DNA from: Spongiivirga citrea
GTDB taxonomy: Bacteria > Bacteroidota > Bacteroidia > Flavobacteriales > Flavobacteriaceae
Direction of reading: 5' to 3'
DNA: 64,000 nt
Assembly (NCBI RefSeq): GCF_010671565.1
Contig: NZ_JAABOQ010000006.1
Span: 124,001 to 188,000, forward strand
The notes under the pieces were generated by a model that was not told the DNA's origin, did no database searches, and saw only the letters and a program-made list of their open reading frames with translations. Below, one piece after another: positions 62,142-64,000 of the stretch. The position numbers were made by a program, and so were the translations under genes. Positions within the stretch are counted from its first letter, which is position 1. Each line of letters opens with the position of its first letter.

Positions 62142-63434
62142 CTACCCACCAAAATCGTCGAAACGAACATTTTCCGGAGGCACACCGAAGTCTTCTGCCA
62201 TTTTCTCTACCGCTTTATTCATTAACGGTGGCCCACAGAAATAAACTTCTATTTCTTCTGGTTCTTCGTGTTTTGATAAATAGTTATCGATCACCACTTG
62301 GTGTACAAAGCCTACAAAACCATCTCCTTCTCCATCTAGTCCATCTTTTACTTTCCAGTTATCTTCTTCCAAAGGCTCCGATAATGCGATATAGAATTTG
62401 AAATTAGGAAAATCTCTTTCTAAGGCTCTAAAGTGTTCAGTGTAAAACAACTCACGCTTAGAACGACCGCCATACCAATAGGTGACTTTACGACCTGTTT
62501 TTAGGGTGCGGAATAAGTGATATAAGTGCGAACGCATTGGCGCCATACCTGCACCACCTCCCACATAAAGCATTTCTGCTTCAGACTCATTAATAAAGAA
62601 TTCACCATAAGGACCCGAAATAACGACTTTATCTCCTGGCTTCTGGTTAAAAATATATGATGATGCTACTCCAGGGTTTACATCCATCCAACCGTTTTTA
62701 TTACGATCCCATGGCGGAGTTGCAATACGCACATTTAGCATAATCTCTCTTCCTTCAGCTGGATAAGAAGCCATTGAATATGCACGCTCCACGGTTTCGG
62801 TATTTTTCATGGTTAATGGCCATAAGTTGAACTTATCCCATTCTAGTTGAAACTTGTCTGCAGTTTCGTGCTCCTCTGGGTGAGCCGAAATATCAAAATC
62901 TTTATAATTGATTTCGCAAGGAGGAATCTCGATTTGAATATATCCACCTGCTTCATAATCCATTTCTTCAGGAATTTCAACTACGAATTCCTTGATAAAT
63001 GAAGCTACATTCCAATTACGTACGACCGTAGCATCCCATTTTTTAATACCGAATACCTCCTCTGGCACTTCGATAACCATATCCTGTTTTACCTTTACTT
63101 GGCAACCAAGACGCCATCCTTCGGCTATTTCTTTTCTAGTAAAGTGCGGCTCCTCTGTCGGTAATATTTCACCACCACCATCAGTAACGATACACTTACA
63201 CTGTATGCAAGTACCTCCACCTCCACAAGCTGATGGTAAAAATATTTTGTTGTTTCCTAAAGTACCCAATAGTGTTCCTCCTGAAGATACCTCAACATCT
63301 TCTTGACCATTGATCTTTAATTTAACAGGACCAGAAGGTAATAACTTCGCTTTCGCTCCTAAAAGTATGCCTACAAGGGCAAAAGTTAGAATAAAGAATA
63401 CTACTAAACTGGCAATTATAACTGACATATCCAT
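62142..63434 (-). CDS. nqrF: Na+-translocating NADH:quinone reductase subunit F
   Basis: 430 residues. An N-terminal membrane helix ([20 protein letters not shown]), then a ferredoxin-type 2Fe-2S domain with cysteines C70, C76, C79 ([10 protein letters not shown]) and C111, then FAD- and NAD-binding domains: [12 protein letters not shown] (FAD), [24 protein letters not shown] (NAD) and a closing [33 protein letters not shown]. This is the electron entry subunit of the Nqr complex, which pumps Na+. Follows nqrE after 12 bases. Confidence 0.97.
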   Translation of the reverse strand: MDMSVIIASLVVFFILTFALVGILLGAKAKLLPSGPVKLKINGQEDVEVSSGGTLLGTLGNNKIFLPSACGGGGTCIQCKCIVTDGGGEILPTEEPHFTRKEIAEGWRLGCQVKVKQDMVIEVPEEVFGIKKWDATVVRNWNVASFIKEFVVEIPEEMDYEAGGYIQIEIPPCEINYKDFDISAHPEEHETADKFQLEWDKFNLWPLTMKNTETVERAYSMASYPAEGREIMLNVRIATPPWDRNKNGWMDVNPGVASSYIFNQKPGDKVVISGPYGEFFINESEAEMLYVGGGAGMAPMRSHLYHLFRTLKTGRKVTYWYGGRSKRELFYTEHFRALERDFPNFKFYIALSEPLEEDNWKVKDGLDGEGDGFVGFVHQVVIDNYLSKHEEPEEIEVYFCGPPLMNKAVEKMAEDFGVPPENVRFDDFGG

Positions 63435-63446
63435 ATCTATCTTTTC

Positions 63447-64000
63447 TTATAATTTAATACCCATAAAACTCATAAAACCTAGTGCCATAAGCCCTGTTAT
63501 GATGAAGGTAATTCCTAGTCCCTTTAAAGGAGCAGGTACGTTTGAATAAGCAATTTTTTCTCGTATCGCTGCAATGGCCACAATGGCTAAAAACCAACCA
63601 ATTCCCGAGCCTAAACCATACACTAATGATTCGCTTACGCCCCCGAAATCTTTTTGTTGCATGAATAATGATCCACCTAAAATCGCACAGTTTACAGCAA
63701 TAAGCGGTAAGAAAATACCAAGTGCACCATATAAAGCTGGAGCAAATTTTTCAACGATCATTTCGACTAACTGCACCATAGACGCAATTACCGCGATGAA
63801 CATAATGAAACTTAAAAAGCTTAAATCAATTTCAGCGTATTCAGCGCCTAACCATTTTAAAGCTCCAGGTTGCAGTACATATTCATCTAAAAGGAAGTTA
63901 ATCGGAACAGTGATCGCTAATACAAATATTACTGCCGCACCTAAACCAACGGCAGTTTTCACCGTTTTTGATACCGCTAAGTAAGAACACATACCAAAGA
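63447..64000 (-). CDS. nqrE: Na+-translocating NADH:quinone reductase subunit E, 5' end missing
   Basis: Partial gene: the minus-strand frame stays open through position 64000, so its start lies beyond the window; a start at the ATG at 63992 would be internal, since the first readable residues [11 protein letters not shown] match the middle of a first membrane segment. About 184 residues are visible of a subunit that is usually near 200. Features: [83 protein letters not shown]. Integral membrane subunit paired with NqrD. Confidence 0.95.
   Translation of the reverse strand, partial: FGMCSYLAVSKTVKTAVGLGAAVIFVLAITVPINFLLDEYVLQPGALKWLGAEYAEIDLSFLSFIMFIAVIASMVQLVEMIVEKFAPALYGALGIFLPLIAVNCAILGGSLFMQQKDFGGVSESLVYGLGSGIGWFLAIVAIAAIREKIAYSNVPAPLKGLGITFIITGLMALGFMSFMGIKL

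Noticed and set aside
1-64000. tRNA, rRNA, integrase, transposase or phage structural operon
   Set aside because: None seen. The tail-fibre-like pieces occur in proteins with signal peptides and lack neighbouring phage genes.

Overview
This window looks like chromosomal DNA of a low-GC Bacteroidota, most likely a marine Flavobacteriaceae member. The pointers are a T9SS type B (gliding-motility-associated) C-terminal domain, Na+-translocating NADH:quinone reductase genes, many Bacteroidota lipoproteins, DUF families typical of flavobacteria (DUF1684, DUF2911, DUF6702), promoters of the TAnnTTTG type, and very weak Shine-Dalgarno sequences. I see no rRNA, tRNA, CRISPR array, integrase or transposase. 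Most of the window is ordinary housekeeping and envelope biology.

Layout. 1-2.7 kb: ammonium module (3' end of a P-II gene, amt, a beta-barrel porin). 2.7-10 kb: DUF1684 lipoprotein, MFS exporter, DJ-1/PfpI lipoprotein, a minus-strand run made of a tiny Cys-rich protein and two paralogous secreted esterase-like proteins, and an AGCS sodium:amino-acid symporter. 10-18.3 kb: a membrane-anchored LuxR-type regulator, lgt plus a DUF192 lipoprotein, a RetSat-like FAD oxidoreductase, kdsA with a CIA30 protein, and typA. 18.4-26.3 kb: a MACPF-like lipoprotein, polyphosphate glucokinase, amidohydrolase, serine hydrolase, glutaminase and an FtsE-like ATPase. 26.4-34.2 kb: a 1008-residue TPR protein coupled to a beta-barrel outer membrane protein, an amidohydrolase lipoprotein, a zinc-ribbon membrane protein and a DUF2911 protein. 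34.5-44.4 kb: asnB, an unexplained structured element, O-methyltransferase, PAP2 phosphatase, tatA, a rod-shaped RNA candidate, an M1 peptidase with DUF6702, three tandem CarboxypepD_reg proteins and pepE.

44.6-53 kb is the most accessory-looking part. It carries a 1184-residue fibre-like secreted protein with long near-identical DNA repeats, two smaller relatives sharing its N-terminal module, a T9SS type B protein, then a fibronectin-III-like lipoprotein and a thrombospondin-type-3 protein on the opposite strand. I read this as a cell-surface or adhesin locus. 53-64 kb: NTF2-like, VanY-like, M48 and ankyrin proteins, gpmI, a decayed lipoprotein gene, a GyrI-like protein, map, a GxxExxY (PDDEXK_3) gene framed by an inverted repeat, a methyltransferase, apbE, a small conserved gene, nqrF and nqrE. 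The last group fits together because ApbE attaches FMN to Nqr subunits.

The items most worth follow-up are the MACPF lipoprotein (18433-20223), the 9-cysteine 35-residue protein (8305-8412), the rod-like RNA candidate next to tatA (37954-38115), the structured GC-rich element after asnB (36207-36311), the repeat fibre locus (44608-51592), the pair of dispersed palindromic elements (22183-22311, 60507-60660), and the GxxExxY module with its terminal inverted repeat (59184-59649).
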